The position numbers and the translations under genes were made by a program. A DNA stretch of 64,000 nt, from contig OZ241351.1 in NCBI GenBank assembly GCA_965200355.1, positions 2,046,001-2,110,000 of the forward strand, in the 5' to 3' direction. The stretch is from Bin18 sp965200355. GTDB taxonomy: Bacteria > Desulfobacterota > Binatia > Bin18. Below are positions 32,434 through 40,589 of this stretch, one piece after another; within the stretch, counting starts at the first letter, position 1, and every line of letters begins with the position of its first letter. Under the pieces are notes generated by a model. It was not told where the DNA came from and did not search any database. It saw nothing but the letters and a program-made list of their open reading frames with translations.

Positions 32434-34533
32434 TCAGAATAAGCCCGGCTGAAAGGTCCCGCCGGTATCTTCGGTCGTACACAGCGCGTCGGACACGGGG
32501 TCTCCGGTGTCCGCGCAGCACACGTCTGTCGGGCTGCACGTAAAGCCGTCAAACAAGACGCGGGCGGCAGTATCCTGACCGAGAAACGACGGGTGGAAAC
32601 AGTCGCAGCACGAAAGCTGTTCGCTCGTAAATTTATACGTCCAGGCAGCATTGCTAAAGCTGAGGGAGGTGCTGTCTGCCTTGACTGCCCCCCCCACTGT
32701 CTCGCCACCAATGCTGACCACAGCCGAGGACTCTCCCTCGGCTAAGGCGGCATACTCTGACGAGACGCGGGCCATAATGTCACGATAGACTCGTGCGGTT
32801 TCGTAGCCGTCCTGAAGGCGTTGGTCAGAGCAGTCGAGCGTGATAGACCCGCAGACCCCAGTGGGGCGGAGCACAACAACCCCGACCCACTGGTCTGCAC
32901 AGCTTCCGCCCAGTATGGAACAGTTTGTTTTGGTGGCGTGGTTGCACAATTGAGACACCCGCACCGGCGCGGCAATGCCGATGTTCAACTCCGGGACCGT
33001 CAGCAACACATCCAGGCCCTTGCGAAACTCGCGCTCAAACGCCGCTGGCGTTGTGCGGCAATGGTTAATCGGGTCCTGATCCTCCCCTTCTGCACAGTCG
33101 GCTTGAATGCGCTCCAGGGTACCGCTGCAAATATCATTATGGCCCATCTCGACCGTGACATAGCGCGGTGCCGGTTGTGTTCCGAGCAATGCGGCTGACT
33201 CCTGGGCTTGGGCGAAAAAGTCTTTGAGCATCTCGGCTCCAGATTCGCCGCTATTGGGGTCGGCATTGACAATCATAGCGCCCTGCCGACATTCGATCCG
33301 TTCCGCCAGGCTATACACCCCATCCCCACCGTCGCTGCAACGCGCTCCGGCGGTGATACTCGTTGCCCAGTTGAAGCTCTCCTGGTCGTCATGCGGACAG
33401 GGCGCTTGATCCTGGGCGTTCACCGCCTTGCTGATGCTGTCCCCGATGGCGTCAATGGCGGCAATCCGGGGGCTGAGACTATCGAGCCGGGCTATCGTGA
33501 AGTTCTGGAGAGACTGTTGCCAGGCGACAATGAGGTCGGTCCCGGTCTCGGGGAAATTTTGCAGCCGGGCGTGTTTGCCAACGCCTTCCAGGAATTCCTG
33601 CCCGAAGGTCGTGACCGTGACCGTAGCCCGGCCAAACTCCACCCCGTCGGCCCGGGCGCTGACCGTATGCTGGCCGTCGCCCAGACGATTCCAGTTGAAG
33701 AGCAGGCCAAAGCCGTTGTTGCTGTCGTGACACTCGCCCTCCGTATCCTCGCGGCTGGTCCCGTAACCGGCCTGAAAGGTCATTGCATGGTCGGTATCGG
33801 GATGAAAGACGATCTCGATACGCTCGGCCTCGCACACCCAGCCGGAAATCACGCCGATGCCACTCTGCAATGAAACCGGCTGCGGGTTCTCCAGCACGCG
33901 CGCGGGCGTCCCTCCCCCTGTTAAGGGGGAAGAATCGGGCCTGCCTCCCCCTGTTAAGGGGGACACCGGGGGTTGCCCGTTCTTCATCAGGGGGGAAAAG
34001 AGAGCCGCTTCCGTCTTTGCCGGCCCTGCGAGAGCCGGGTTCGCTGTAATCACGAAGTTCTGAGTCGTCTGTTGCCAACGGAGCTGGATGTCCTCATCCG
34101 GGGTTGAGAAGTCTTCTACGATAAAATACCCACTCGCTTCTTCCAAGAACTCCCCGCCCAGGGTCGTGACCGTGACCGTAGCCCGGCCAAACTCCACCCC
34201 GTCGGCCCGGGCGCTGACCGTATGCTGGCCGTCGCCCAGACGATTCCAGTTGAAGAGCAGGCCAAAGCCGTTGTTGCTGTCGTGGCACTCGCCCGCAGTA
34301 TCCTCGCGGTTGGTCCCGTAACCGGCCTGAAAGGTCATTGCATGGTCGGTATCGGGATGAAAGACGATCTCGATGCGCTCGGCCTCGCATACCCAGCCAG
34401 AAATCACGCCGATGCCACTCTGCAATGAACCTCGCTGCGGGTTCTCCAGCACAGCCTGCGCCCAGAGGGCTTGCGGGAAAGAGAGGCTGCCGAGAAGGGG
34501 AACAAAGAGGGCCATACTGAGTAGGGTTTTCAT
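32434..34533 (-). CDS. Secreted SGNH/GDSL-type hydrolase with duplicated N-terminal domain
   Basis: This 699-residue protein has a signal peptide (LLSMALFVPLLGSLSF...LWAQA), then two nearly identical domains of about 120 residues (each SGIGVISGWVCEAERIEI ... LFNWNRLGDGQHTVSARADG), joined by a linker made of a dispersed repeat (33911-33975). The C-terminal catalytic domain has DAIGDSISKAV (block I Ser), VTVEMGHNDICSG (block III Asn) and CDCFHPSFLGQD (block V Asp-x-x-His). Many cysteines suggest disulfides outside the cytoplasm. ATG at 34533 starts the signal peptide; the open frame extends 770 bases further up but is antisense to the deacylase there. Likely an exported esterase or lipase. Confidence 0.85.
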   Translation of the reverse strand: MKTLLSMALFVPLLGSLSFPQALWAQAVLENPQRGSLQSGIGVISGWVCEAERIEIVFHPDTDHAMTFQAGYGTNREDTAGECHDSNNGFGLLFNWNRLGDGQHTVSARADGVEFGRATVTVTTLGGEFLEEASGYFIVEDFSTPDEDIQLRWQQTTQNFVITANPALAGPAKTEAALFSPLMKNGQPPVSPLTGGGRPDSSPLTGGGTPARVLENPQPVSLQSGIGVISGWVCEAERIEIVFHPDTDHAMTFQAGYGTSREDTEGECHDSNNGFGLLFNWNRLGDGQHTVSARADGVEFGRATVTVTTFGQEFLEGVGKHARLQNFPETGTDLIVAWQQSLQNFTIARLDSLSPRIAAIDAIGDSISKAVNAQDQAPCPHDDQESFNWATSITAGARCSDGGDGVYSLAERIECRQGAMIVNADPNSGESGAEMLKDFFAQAQESAALLGTQPAPRYVTVEMGHNDICSGTLERIQADCAEGEDQDPINHCRTTPAAFEREFRKGLDVLLTVPELNIGIAAPVRVSQLCNHATKTNCSILGGSCADQWVGVVVLRPTGVCGSITLDCSDQRLQDGYETARVYRDIMARVSSEYAALAEGESSAVVSIGGETVGGAVKADSTSLSFSNAAWTYKFTSEQLSCCDCFHPSFLGQDTAARVLFDGFTCSPTDVCCADTGDPVSDALCTTEDTGGTFQPGLF
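33580..33895. repeat. Second copy of the intragenic domain duplication
   Basis: This stretch and 34135-34450 are nearly identical in DNA and encode the two N-terminal domains of the SGNH hydrolase. Differences are few (for example GCGGTTGG against GCGGCTGG near the Gly-Thr-Arg-Glu codons). The high DNA identity points to a recent duplication or ongoing gene conversion. Confidence 0.8.
33911..33975. repeat. Two tandem family B hairpins inside a coding region
   Basis: CCTCCCCCTGTTAAGGGGGA occurs twice (33911-33930 and 33944-33963), followed by CACCGGGGGTTGCCCG. On the coding strand the two copies translate as SPLTGGG and SPLTGGG and form the linker between the duplicated domains of the SGNH hydrolase. 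The same element is intergenic elsewhere in the window. Confidence 0.8.
34135..34450. repeat. First copy of the intragenic domain duplication
   Basis: Partner of 33580-33895. It encodes the first of two nearly identical domains after the signal peptide of the SGNH hydrolase. Confidence 0.8.
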
Positions 34534-34644
34534 GGCTATGCCTCGTAGCATTCCTCCGACAGGTTGACAAATCCACGAGAGGGGTATCCCATGTCTCGTT
34601 CCAAGAGCACTCTTTTTGAACTGTTCTATAAAGAAGGAGAAATC

Positions 34645-36357
34645 ATGCAGTACGATCTGGTTATTAAAAATGGGACCGTCATTGATGGCTCGGGCCTGCC
34701 CCGTTTCCGCGCCGATGTGGGCATAGTGGATGGGCGCATCGTGTCGATTGGTCGCATCCGTGACGGCGCGCAAGAGACGCTCGACGCCGAGGGCCACGTT
34801 GTCACCCCCGGCTTTATTGATGGCCACACCCATATGGACGCCCAAGTCTCCTGGGACCCGCTCGGCACCTGCTCCTGCTGGCACGGCATTACCAGTGTGG
34901 TCATGGGCAACTGCGGCTTTTCGCTCGCGCCGTGCAAGGAGAGCGAAAAGGATATGGTCATGCGCAACCTGGAGCGGGCCGAAGACATTGCGCCCGAGGC
35001 CATGAACGCCGGCATCAACTGGACCTGGGAAACCTTTCCTGAGTATCTGGATTCGGTTGAGCGCCTGCCCAAAGGCATTAACTATGCCGCCTATATGGGG
35101 CATTCTGCCCTGCGCACCCACGTCATGGGCGAGCGCGCCTTTACCGACCCGGCCACCGCGCAGGATTTGGAGCGCATGAAGCAAGCTGTGCGCGAGGCGA
35201 TTCAGGCCGGCGCGATGGGTTTTACCACTTCCCGCACCCGCAACCACCAAACGCCGCAACGCCAACCCGTGGCCAGCCGCTTGGCGACCTGGGATGAGGT
35301 GCGGCAATTGGTCGGGGCGATGGGCGAAATGGGGGCCGGCATCTTTGAAATCGCCAGCGAAGACACGGGCCGGAACCCGGAGCGCATCCGTGAATACATG
35401 GACCGCCTCAAGGCGTTGGCGGTCGATACCGGAGTCCCGGTGACCTATGGCATGTTCAGTATGCGTCGAGCGCCAGACTGCTGGCAGCCCTATCTTGATT
35501 TAACACAAGAAACTGCCGCGGCGGGTGGTCGTATGTTCATTCAGGTGCATAGTCGGGCGCTGAATGCGGTCCTGTCCTTTCAGACCAATACGCCGTTCGA
35601 CCGCCTGCCAAGCTGGCGCGCGCTCAAGAAGATGCAATCGCTCGAAGAGAAGGAAGCGGCCCTGCGCAACCCTGACTACCGGCGCAAACTGGTGGAAGAG
35701 GCCCACACCCAAGAAGACGATGGCAACCGGGGGGTTGGACCTGAAGCGCGGGCGGCAAATTTCAAATGGCTATTCCTCATGGACCAGCCCAATCCGCCCC
35801 ACCGCTCCATTGCGGACATTGCCACAGCGCGAAACCAGGACCCGGTCGAGACGTTTATTGATCTGGCCCTGGAGAAAAACCTCAAGCAGTTCTTCCTGCA
35901 ACCGCTGGCCAATGAGAACCAGGACCATGTGCTGGAGATGATGCGGCACCCACGTTCCGTGATTACCTTTTCGGACTCTGGCGCCCATGTGTCTCAGATT
36001 ATGGACTCGTCCTTACAGACCCATTTGCTGAGCTATTGGGTCCGTGAGAAGCAAGAAATTACCCTCGAAGACGCAGTGCGGCAGCTGACCTTTGTGCCGG
36101 CTTCTCAGTGGGGCTTACACGGGCGCGGCCTGCTGCGTGAGGGCATGACCGCGGACATCGTGGTCTTTGATCCAGAAATGGTCGGGCCGATGATGCCCGA
36201 ATTGACCTACGACCTCCCCGCCGGCGCGCGCCGGCTCAAACAGAAGGCTGCCGGCTTTCTGGCTTCAGTCGTCAACGGCCAAGTGGTGCTGCGTGAAAAC
36301 GAACATACCGGCGCGTTGCCCGGACAGTTGTTACGCGGGCCGCTGGCCCAATGTTAA
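34645..36357 (+). CDS. N-acyl-D-amino-acid deacylase/D-aminoacylase-like amidohydrolase (copy 1)
   Basis: This 570-residue amidohydrolase-superfamily protein starts YDLVIKNGTVIDGSGLPRF, has the metal motif GFIDGHTHMDAQ (HxH), VVMGNCGFSLAP (cysteine ligand of D-aminoacylases), FIQVHSRALNAVLS and FSDSGAHVSQIMD (metal Asp), and ends in the composite beta-domain ADIVVFDPEMV. D-aminoacylases remove acyl groups from D-amino acids; broader family members act on other amides. ATG at 34645 has AAGGAG 8 bases upstream; the longer open start lacks one. A same-length paralogue is at 46306-48018. It is divergent from the secreted SGNH hydrolase. Confidence 0.9.
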   Translation: MQYDLVIKNGTVIDGSGLPRFRADVGIVDGRIVSIGRIRDGAQETLDAEGHVVTPGFIDGHTHMDAQVSWDPLGTCSCWHGITSVVMGNCGFSLAPCKESEKDMVMRNLERAEDIAPEAMNAGINWTWETFPEYLDSVERLPKGINYAAYMGHSALRTHVMGERAFTDPATAQDLERMKQAVREAIQAGAMGFTTSRTRNHQTPQRQPVASRLATWDEVRQLVGAMGEMGAGIFEIASEDTGRNPERIREYMDRLKALAVDTGVPVTYGMFSMRRAPDCWQPYLDLTQETAAAGGRMFIQVHSRALNAVLSFQTNTPFDRLPSWRALKKMQSLEEKEAALRNPDYRRKLVEEAHTQEDDGNRGVGPEARAANFKWLFLMDQPNPPHRSIADIATARNQDPVETFIDLALEKNLKQFFLQPLANENQDHVLEMMRHPRSVITFSDSGAHVSQIMDSSLQTHLLSYWVREKQEITLEDAVRQLTFVPASQWGLHGRGLLREGMTADIVVFDPEMVGPMMPELTYDLPAGARRLKQKAAGFLASVVNGQVVLRENEHTGALPGQLLRGPLAQC

Positions 36358-36402
36358 GTAGGGCGCTGTCGTCCGTTATGCCCAGCGAAAGCGGATCATG
36401 TA

Positions 36403-36425
36403 GGGGCACCCCCCTGTGGGTGCCC
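36403..36425. repeat. GGGGCACCC/GGGTGCCC hairpin repeat (family C)
   Basis: GGGGCACCCCCCTGTGGGTGCC forms a perfect-looking stem GGGCACC/GGTGCCC with a short loop. Elements of this form are common dispersed hairpins in several uncultivated lineages. Only one copy is seen here. Confidence 0.5.
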
Positions 36426-36540
36426 AGCCGCCGGCCGGCCTGAGCGTGACGAAGGGCGGAGCGTCAACGAAGGCGACCCCCTCCCTAGCCCTCCCCTCAA
36501 GGGGGAGGGGATTTCTGTTCCCCCCTGGCGGGAAAGACAA

Positions 36541-36567
36541 GAGGCGGGCAAGATGCCCGCGCTCCCA
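36541..36567. repeat. Half copy of family A repeat, inverted
   Basis: GAGGCGGGCAAGATGCCCGC then GCTCCCA is the reverse complement of the first half of the copy at 32365 (GGGAGCGCGGGCATCTTGCC). The second half is missing. Confidence 0.8.
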
Positions 36568-36653
36568 GGCCGCGCCCTGCGGGGGCGTGGGGTTCCCGGT
36601 GCCAGTTTTTAGTAGGCAGTTTTTAGTAACCCGCGTCCTGTGGGGACGTAGTA

Positions 36654-36690
36654 TTCCCCCTGTCAAGGGGAACACAGGGGGTTGCCGGCG
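36654..36690. repeat. Family B hairpin repeat
   Basis: TTCCCCCTGTCAAGGGGAAC followed by ACAGGGGGTTGCCGG repeats the pattern seen at 33944-33976, including the trailing GGGGGTTGCC. Confidence 0.75.
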
Positions 36691-36799
36691 TCCACGTGGG
36701 GAGTAACCGGATGTTAGATATGGCGAGAAGAGACAGGGGGGAAGCCGTCACAAGCCGCTTAGGTAGCGAAAAGTGGCGTGAGAGGCAAGGGCGAATGCT

Positions 36800-37549
36800 T
36801 CAGGGCGTGTCACTGGGAACGTGGGCCGCTGGCCCGCCCGGAAGCCGGTTGGAAGCCGGCGCTCCCAGCGGAATCTGCGGGTCCAGCCCAACGGTTTCTC
36901 CGGCGACTCGTCCGGCGGCATAGCCTTCGGGGTCAACTTTCAGCTTGCGTGGGGTGCTGGACCGCTTGCGCAGGCGCGTCCCGTGGTCAGCCAGATAGGT
37001 ATAGACCTCAGCGCGGTAGTTTTGCCGGACTGCGGGCAAAGTGGTCTTGACCGCGGCCGGCTCTCGTTCGGCGATCAGGGCTTTGATCTTGTCGGTGATA
37101 GATTGGGCGCAGCCATAGGCAAAGGAATCTAGAAAACGCCGTCCTTTGCCGTAATGCTCTTTGCGTAAACGCTGGACGGTGTGCATCAGATAGCTCAGCA
37201 TTTCTTTGGCAACAATGACATTGTGGGAACGACCAATAATGAACGACCGACCCACCGACAGCGTGGAACAACAAAAATACAGTTTGCAGGTCGCGAGCCA
37301 GAGCAGCCGTTCCCACGGGAGCAGCCGGCTCGTTTTCCAGCCCTCAATCCGCATGGTCTGGGCGCTCTGGACGCCCTGAGCCTCAACCTCTGTCAACGAG
37401 AGATTATACGTGGCCAGGAGTTGATGCACCTTGGCCGCGGCCAGGGCCGCTTCGTGTTCGGTCGCGGCTTCATCGCGGCTGAGTTGGAGGAGTTTCTGGA
37501 TTTTATGGATCAGAGAATCCGGAGCAATGGGGTCAATGACGGCTTCCAT
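36800..37549 (-). CDS. DUF2786 domain protein with repeat-encoded C-terminus
   Basis: This 249-residue protein has the DUF2786 start IHKIQKLLQLSRDEAATEHE, AALAAAKVHQLLATYNLSL, a middle region with SFIIGRSHNVIVAKEMLSYL and a basic C-terminal part ending GYAAGRVAGETVGLDPQ. Homologues usually stop about here. In this gene the last 22 codons (PLGAPASNRLPGGPAAHVPS) read through a family A repeat (36813-36868), which appears to have replaced the native stop. Function is unknown; related proteins are found in phages and in mobile regions. It is convergent with the repeat cluster. Confidence 0.8.
   Translation of the reverse strand: MEAVIDPIAPDSLIHKIQKLLQLSRDEAATEHEAALAAAKVHQLLATYNLSLTEVEAQGVQSAQTMRIEGWKTSRLLPWERLLWLATCKLYFCCSTLSVGRSFIIGRSHNVIVAKEMLSYLMHTVQRLRKEHYGKGRRFLDSFAYGCAQSITDKIKALIAEREPAAVKTTLPAVRQNYRAEVYTYLADHGTRLRKRSSTPRKLKVDPEGYAAGRVAGETVGLDPQIPLGAPASNRLPGGPAAHVPSDTP
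36813..36868. repeat. Family A repeat inside the DUF2786 gene end
   Basis: CTGGGAACGTGGGCCGCTGG then CCCGCCCGGAAGCCGGTTGG and AAGCCGGCGCTCCCAG. It resembles the full copy at 32365 and is read on the reverse strand as the C-terminal tail of the DUF2786 protein. Confidence 0.85.
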
Positions 37550-37606
37550 TCCTGCCTATTCTACTGGGCAGCCTCGGAAAACACTAGGGCGTTGAGAAGG
37601 CGGGGA

Positions 37607-37642
37607 TGAACCCCCCCTCTCCCCCCTTAACAGGGGGAGAGG
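37607..37642. repeat. Family B hairpin repeat
   Basis: AACCCCCCCTCTCCCCCCTT then AACAGGGGGAGAGGA. It lies between the divergent DUF2786 and BNR-repeat genes and may affect either leader. Confidence 0.7.
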
Positions 37643-37738
37643 AAGGGAGCCAGCAGGGGGTAGACATCTTTGCACCTGAGCCTGGGAGTGCTATGCCGTC
37701 AGTACGGAAACACAGGCTCAGCATTCAGGAGGGGAATT

Positions 37739-38737
37739 ATGCAAAACGGACATACGATTTGTGTCGGGACTGTTGGCGCTGGGGTGTGGTATAGCTCGGA
37801 CAGCGGCACCCGCTGGCGGCGGAGCCGTATGAAGCTACCGTTCCACGCCGAACCGGGGGAAATCCAGATTCGCTCGCTGGTGGTGTCTCCGCACGACTCC
37901 AATGTGGTGTATGCCGGCTCTGAGGTGGGGCTATATCGCAGCGAGGACAAGGGCGCGGTCTGGGATTTGGTGGAATCTCCCGTGGATGGCAAACAAATCT
38001 GGTCGATTGGCGTGCATCCTGACGACCCGAACGTCATCCTTGTCGGGACGAAACCGCCGTGTGTCTTTCGTACTCAGGACGGCGGCCAGACCTGGGAAGA
38101 ACTGCCCCTCAACGCTGCCGAGCGTTGTTTGGCCGGCGCGCCCAAAGTCACCAACCTCTTGTTTGACCCGCGCGATTCCGGCACGGTCTGGGCTAGTGTT
38201 GAGATTGACGGCATCTATCGGAGTGCCGATGGCGGCGACACCTGGGCGCATCTGCCGGCTCTGGGTGCAAGCGAGCTGAACCAGGATATCCACGGCCTGA
38301 CCATCAGCCCTGACCCCCACCGCAAAATCATCGCGACGACCCCGGACGGTATGTGGAGCAGTACGGACGAAGGCCAGAGCTGGGCATTACATGCGTTCCC
38401 ACGTTTCTCTGAGCGGGGTATTTCGTACTGTCGGGGCGTCGCGCTGAAAGCCGACGACCCCAACGTGATGTTTGTGGGCAATGGCGATTTCATTCCGGGC
38501 AAGGTGGGGGCTATCCAGCGTTCAACCGATGGCGGGCACACCTGGCAGGCCGCTTCTTTACCTGTCGTACCCAACTCCACTATGTACTGGTTTGCCACCA
38601 ATCCGGCAGACCCCGACTTTATCGTGGCCAACAGCCTGCACGGCTATGTCTATACCAGTCAGGACGGTGGGGTGTCGTGGATCAAATCAGAACGTGAGTT
38701 CGGTGAGGTCCGGGCCCTGGCCTGGGTGCCGAACTAA
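37739..38737 (+). CDS. BNR/sialidase-like beta-propeller protein
   Basis: This 332-residue protein is built of repeated Asp-box-type blades: SSDSGTRWRRS, RSEDKGAVWDLVE, RTQDGGQTWEELP, RSADGGDTWAHLP, SSTDEGQSWALH, RSTDGGHTWQAAS and TSQDGGVSWIKSE. The S-x-D-x-G-x-T-W pattern is that of BNR/VPS10-like propellers (six to seven blades). No signal peptide or catalytic sialidase residues are evident, so it is more likely a binding or sensing propeller than a glycosidase. ATG at 37739 follows AGGAGGGGAATT; the longer open start has none. Confidence 0.85.
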   Translation: MQNGHTICVGTVGAGVWYSSDSGTRWRRSRMKLPFHAEPGEIQIRSLVVSPHDSNVVYAGSEVGLYRSEDKGAVWDLVESPVDGKQIWSIGVHPDDPNVILVGTKPPCVFRTQDGGQTWEELPLNAAERCLAGAPKVTNLLFDPRDSGTVWASVEIDGIYRSADGGDTWAHLPALGASELNQDIHGLTISPDPHRKIIATTPDGMWSSTDEGQSWALHAFPRFSERGISYCRGVALKADDPNVMFVGNGDFIPGKVGAIQRSTDGGHTWQAASLPVVPNSTMYWFATNPADPDFIVANSLHGYVYTSQDGGVSWIKSEREFGEVRALAWVPN

Positions 38738-38740
38738 GCA

Positions 38741-38774
38741 GTCCCCTCTCTCCTGGTGGGAGAGGGGGACAGTC
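38741..38774. repeat. Hairpin between convergent genes
   Basis: CAGTCCCCTCTCTCCTGGTG then GGAGAGGGGGACAG forms a strong stem between the BNR-propeller gene and the convergent sigma-54 activator. It belongs to the CCCTCTC/GAGAGGG repeat type and could serve as a two-way terminator, though no T-run follows. Confidence 0.6.
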
Positions 38775-38798
38775 TCGCCGGGCGAGGTGGCCTGACTG

Positions 38799-40298
38799 CT
38801 ATCCGACCCCGTATTTTTTCATCCAGTTGGTAAACGTCTGGTAGTTCGACAGCCCCACTAGCTTGCAGGCCGCGGACTTATTGCCTCGGGCTTCATGGTA
38901 GGCCCGGCTCAGATAATGGCGTGCCACTTCGGCCAACAGGCCGGGCAGGTCGAACCCGTGGCCCAGCCCGCGGCCGAGTACTGACTCGAAATCCTGTGTC
39001 TCTTTTCTGACCGGAAAGAGTGCCGCCTGAATATCTGGCGCGTCAATAATCGGTGTCACGGCCCAGATGGCGGCCCGAGACAGGGTGTTGGACAGCTCAC
39101 GGACATTGCCCGGCCACGGATGCTGGAGGAGCAGACTTTTTGCCTCAACAGACAGGTGCTTGGGAACCCAACCCGGCTGCTGCGCACAGTCCGTATTGAT
39201 TTTCTCCAAGACATGCTCGACCAACAGGCCCACGTCTCCGGTTCGTTCGCGCAGGGCCGGCAGGCGCAGCACGCCAACCGCCAGCCGGTGAAACAGGTCT
39301 TCGCGGAATCGTTGTCCGGCCACCTCGTCCTGGAGGGTGCGGTTGGTGGCGGCAATGACCCGAATGTCTATCGTCCGGGGTTTGGTCGAACCGATCCGCT
39401 GGACCGTGCCTTCCTGAAGGCAGCGCAGCAGTTTGACCTGAGCGGCCAGCGGCAGCTCGCCGATTTCATCCAGAAACAACGTGCCGGTATGCGCGGCTTC
39501 CAAATAACCGGCTTTGGCCTCGGCTCCGGTGAAGGCTCCCCTGGTGGTCCCGAAAAATTCGGCTTCGACCAATTCACTCGGAATGGCTCCGCAGTTGACT
39601 TCGATAAACGCTCGCCTCGCCCTGGGACTAGCGGCATGAATCGCCCGCGCCACGAGTTCCTTGCCGGTGCCTGACTCGCCCTGAATCAACACCGGTACGT
39701 CATGGACGGCCAGGCGTCTGGCCCTGGCAAGCTCAGTTTTCATGGCCTGACAACGATGGATGATAGCCGCAAACTCCGGGGCCGCCGTGGGCAGCCCTTG
39801 GGTGAGACGGACCATCTGGGTGTCGTTGATGGGCGGCAGATATTCAGCCGCGAGGTCGAATGGAAACGAGACGGTCCGCACGCCGTCTTGCACGGACGAT
39901 TCTATGAGTTCCGCCGGGTGGGTGGTCTTGGCCAGCACAATCCACACCGCGGCCATCGCCGGCGTGCCCGGACTGAGATGGTACACGAGCCGGGCAGCGC
40001 CGCTTGGCTTGGCGCGTAGGCTGTCGAGTACCGACACGGCGGCTTCATAGATTTCGTCGAATTGCGTCGGGCCGGTCAGAGAAACCCGGTGAAGAGTGGC
40101 CTTGGTCCCACATCGTTTGTCCAGCCACGCGCGGTACGCCTGTGACTGCCGAGTCGTGTGGTCGGTCAGGAGATGCACGGCATTAAACGCCCGCTTTCGC
40201 ACCGCCTGTCCGATAGGGCCGAGTGCAGCGCCCAATTCGTTCCGGGAAGCCCGCAAGTCCGTATTGCCCAGCCAGGCAACAAGCCAGTGTTGAGACAT
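38799..40298 (-). CDS. RtcR-like CARF-domain sigma-54-dependent activator
   Basis: Residues 1-155 align by eye with the CARF sensor of RtcR: TQFDEIYEAAVSVLDSL and YHLSPGTPAMAAVWIVLA (the ligand loop; RtcR has HITTGTHVAQICWFLLA), then HPAELIESS. Residues 175-420 are a complete AAA+ sigma-54 activator: Walker A GESGTGKE (207-214), GAFTGA (254-259), Walker B TLFLDEIG and the R-fingers in FREDLFHRLAV. The C-terminus has a Fis-like helix-turn-helix (NKSAACKLVGLSNYQTFTNW). CARF domains bind cyclic oligonucleotides or RNA ends. It is divergent from the ATPase operon at 40392-43202, the expected target. ATG at 40298 or 40313 is possible. Confidence 0.88.
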   Translation of the reverse strand: MSQHWLVAWLGNTDLRASRNELGAALGPIGQAVRKRAFNAVHLLTDHTTRQSQAYRAWLDKRCGTKATLHRVSLTGPTQFDEIYEAAVSVLDSLRAKPSGAARLVYHLSPGTPAMAAVWIVLAKTTHPAELIESSVQDGVRTVSFPFDLAAEYLPPINDTQMVRLTQGLPTAAPEFAAIIHRCQAMKTELARARRLAVHDVPVLIQGESGTGKELVARAIHAASPRARRAFIEVNCGAIPSELVEAEFFGTTRGAFTGAEAKAGYLEAAHTGTLFLDEIGELPLAAQVKLLRCLQEGTVQRIGSTKPRTIDIRVIAATNRTLQDEVAGQRFREDLFHRLAVGVLRLPALRERTGDVGLLVEHVLEKINTDCAQQPGWVPKHLSVEAKSLLLQHPWPGNVRELSNTLSRAAIWAVTPIIDAPDIQAALFPVRKETQDFESVLGRGLGHGFDLPGLLAEVARHYLSRAYHEARGNKSAACKLVGLSNYQTFTNWMKKYGVG

Positions 40299-40391
40299 TC
40301 TCTGTTCATACAAGATTTATTGTGTGTTGCAAATTTTTGTGTCATTGTGCGGGGTACATCTTCCTGATTGAACAGGCGCAGGAGAAAACCG

Positions 40392-40508
40392 ATGACACCA
40401 GAATGGGCTCAAGTCTTCGTGAGCGTTGTACAGACCATGTTAATTGCCTGGGGCATCTGGCTGATGCGCTCCTCAGCGCTCAGGCGGCTCCTGAAAGACA
40501 AGGCATAG
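40392..40508 (+). CDS. 38-residue single-span membrane peptide
   Basis: The ATG at 40392 follows CAGGAGAAAACCG and opens MTPEWAQVFVSVVQTMLIAW GIWLMRSSALRRLLKDKA, read as a short N-terminus, one hydrophobic helix (about residues 8-25) and a basic tail. It is the first gene of the operon divergent from the CARF/sigma-54 activator. Size, single helix and positive tail resemble small membrane toxins or membrane-bound regulators. No family is recognised. Confidence 0.6.
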   Translation: MTPEWAQVFVSVVQTMLIAWGIWLMRSSALRRLLKDKA

Positions 40509-40514
40509 CGGACA

Positions 40515-40589
40515 ATGGCATGGGAGTTGCAATATCTCCAAGACAACAAGCTGAACAACCGAACTGGAGAACAAGACCATGTTGCGTGA
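40515..40589 (+). CDS. Possible 24-residue coupled ORF
   Basis: An ATG at 40515 opens MAWELQYLQDNKLNNRTGEQ DHVA and ends at 40589, 11 bases inside the ATPase gene. It has no clear ribosome site and no similarity I recognise. It may only be a spacer that couples translation of the membrane peptide and the ATPase. Confidence 0.25.
   Translation: MAWELQYLQDNKLNNRTGEQDHVA

Larger units (their letters stand above)
36358..36799. other. Gene-free 440-base cluster of dispersed repeats
   Basis: Between the deacylase and the DUF2786 gene I find no credible gene but at least four repeat blocks of three kinds: a GGGGCACCCCCCTGTGGGTGCC hairpin near 36403-36425, CCCTCCCCTCAAGGGGGAGGGG near 36488-36510, a half copy of family A at 36541-36567 and CCCCCTGTCAAGGGG near 36656-36670. 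A duplicated AGTTTTTAGTA lies at 36604-36627. Confidence 0.7.

Noticed and set aside
33911..33975. CRISPR-like direct repeats
   Set aside because: Only two copies, with a 13-base spacing, in frame and matching a dispersed intergenic hairpin. No cas genes and no array elsewhere in the window.
34534..35307. Upstream extension of the SGNH hydrolase frame to a 957-residue protein
   Set aside because: This part is antisense to the well-supported D-aminoacylase gene and has no signal or domain; the signal peptide begins at 34533.
40299..40391. Sigma-54 promoter between the CARF activator and its divergent operon
   Set aside because: I checked both strands for GG-N10-GC and found none; TTGCAAA at 40327 lacks the upstream GG.
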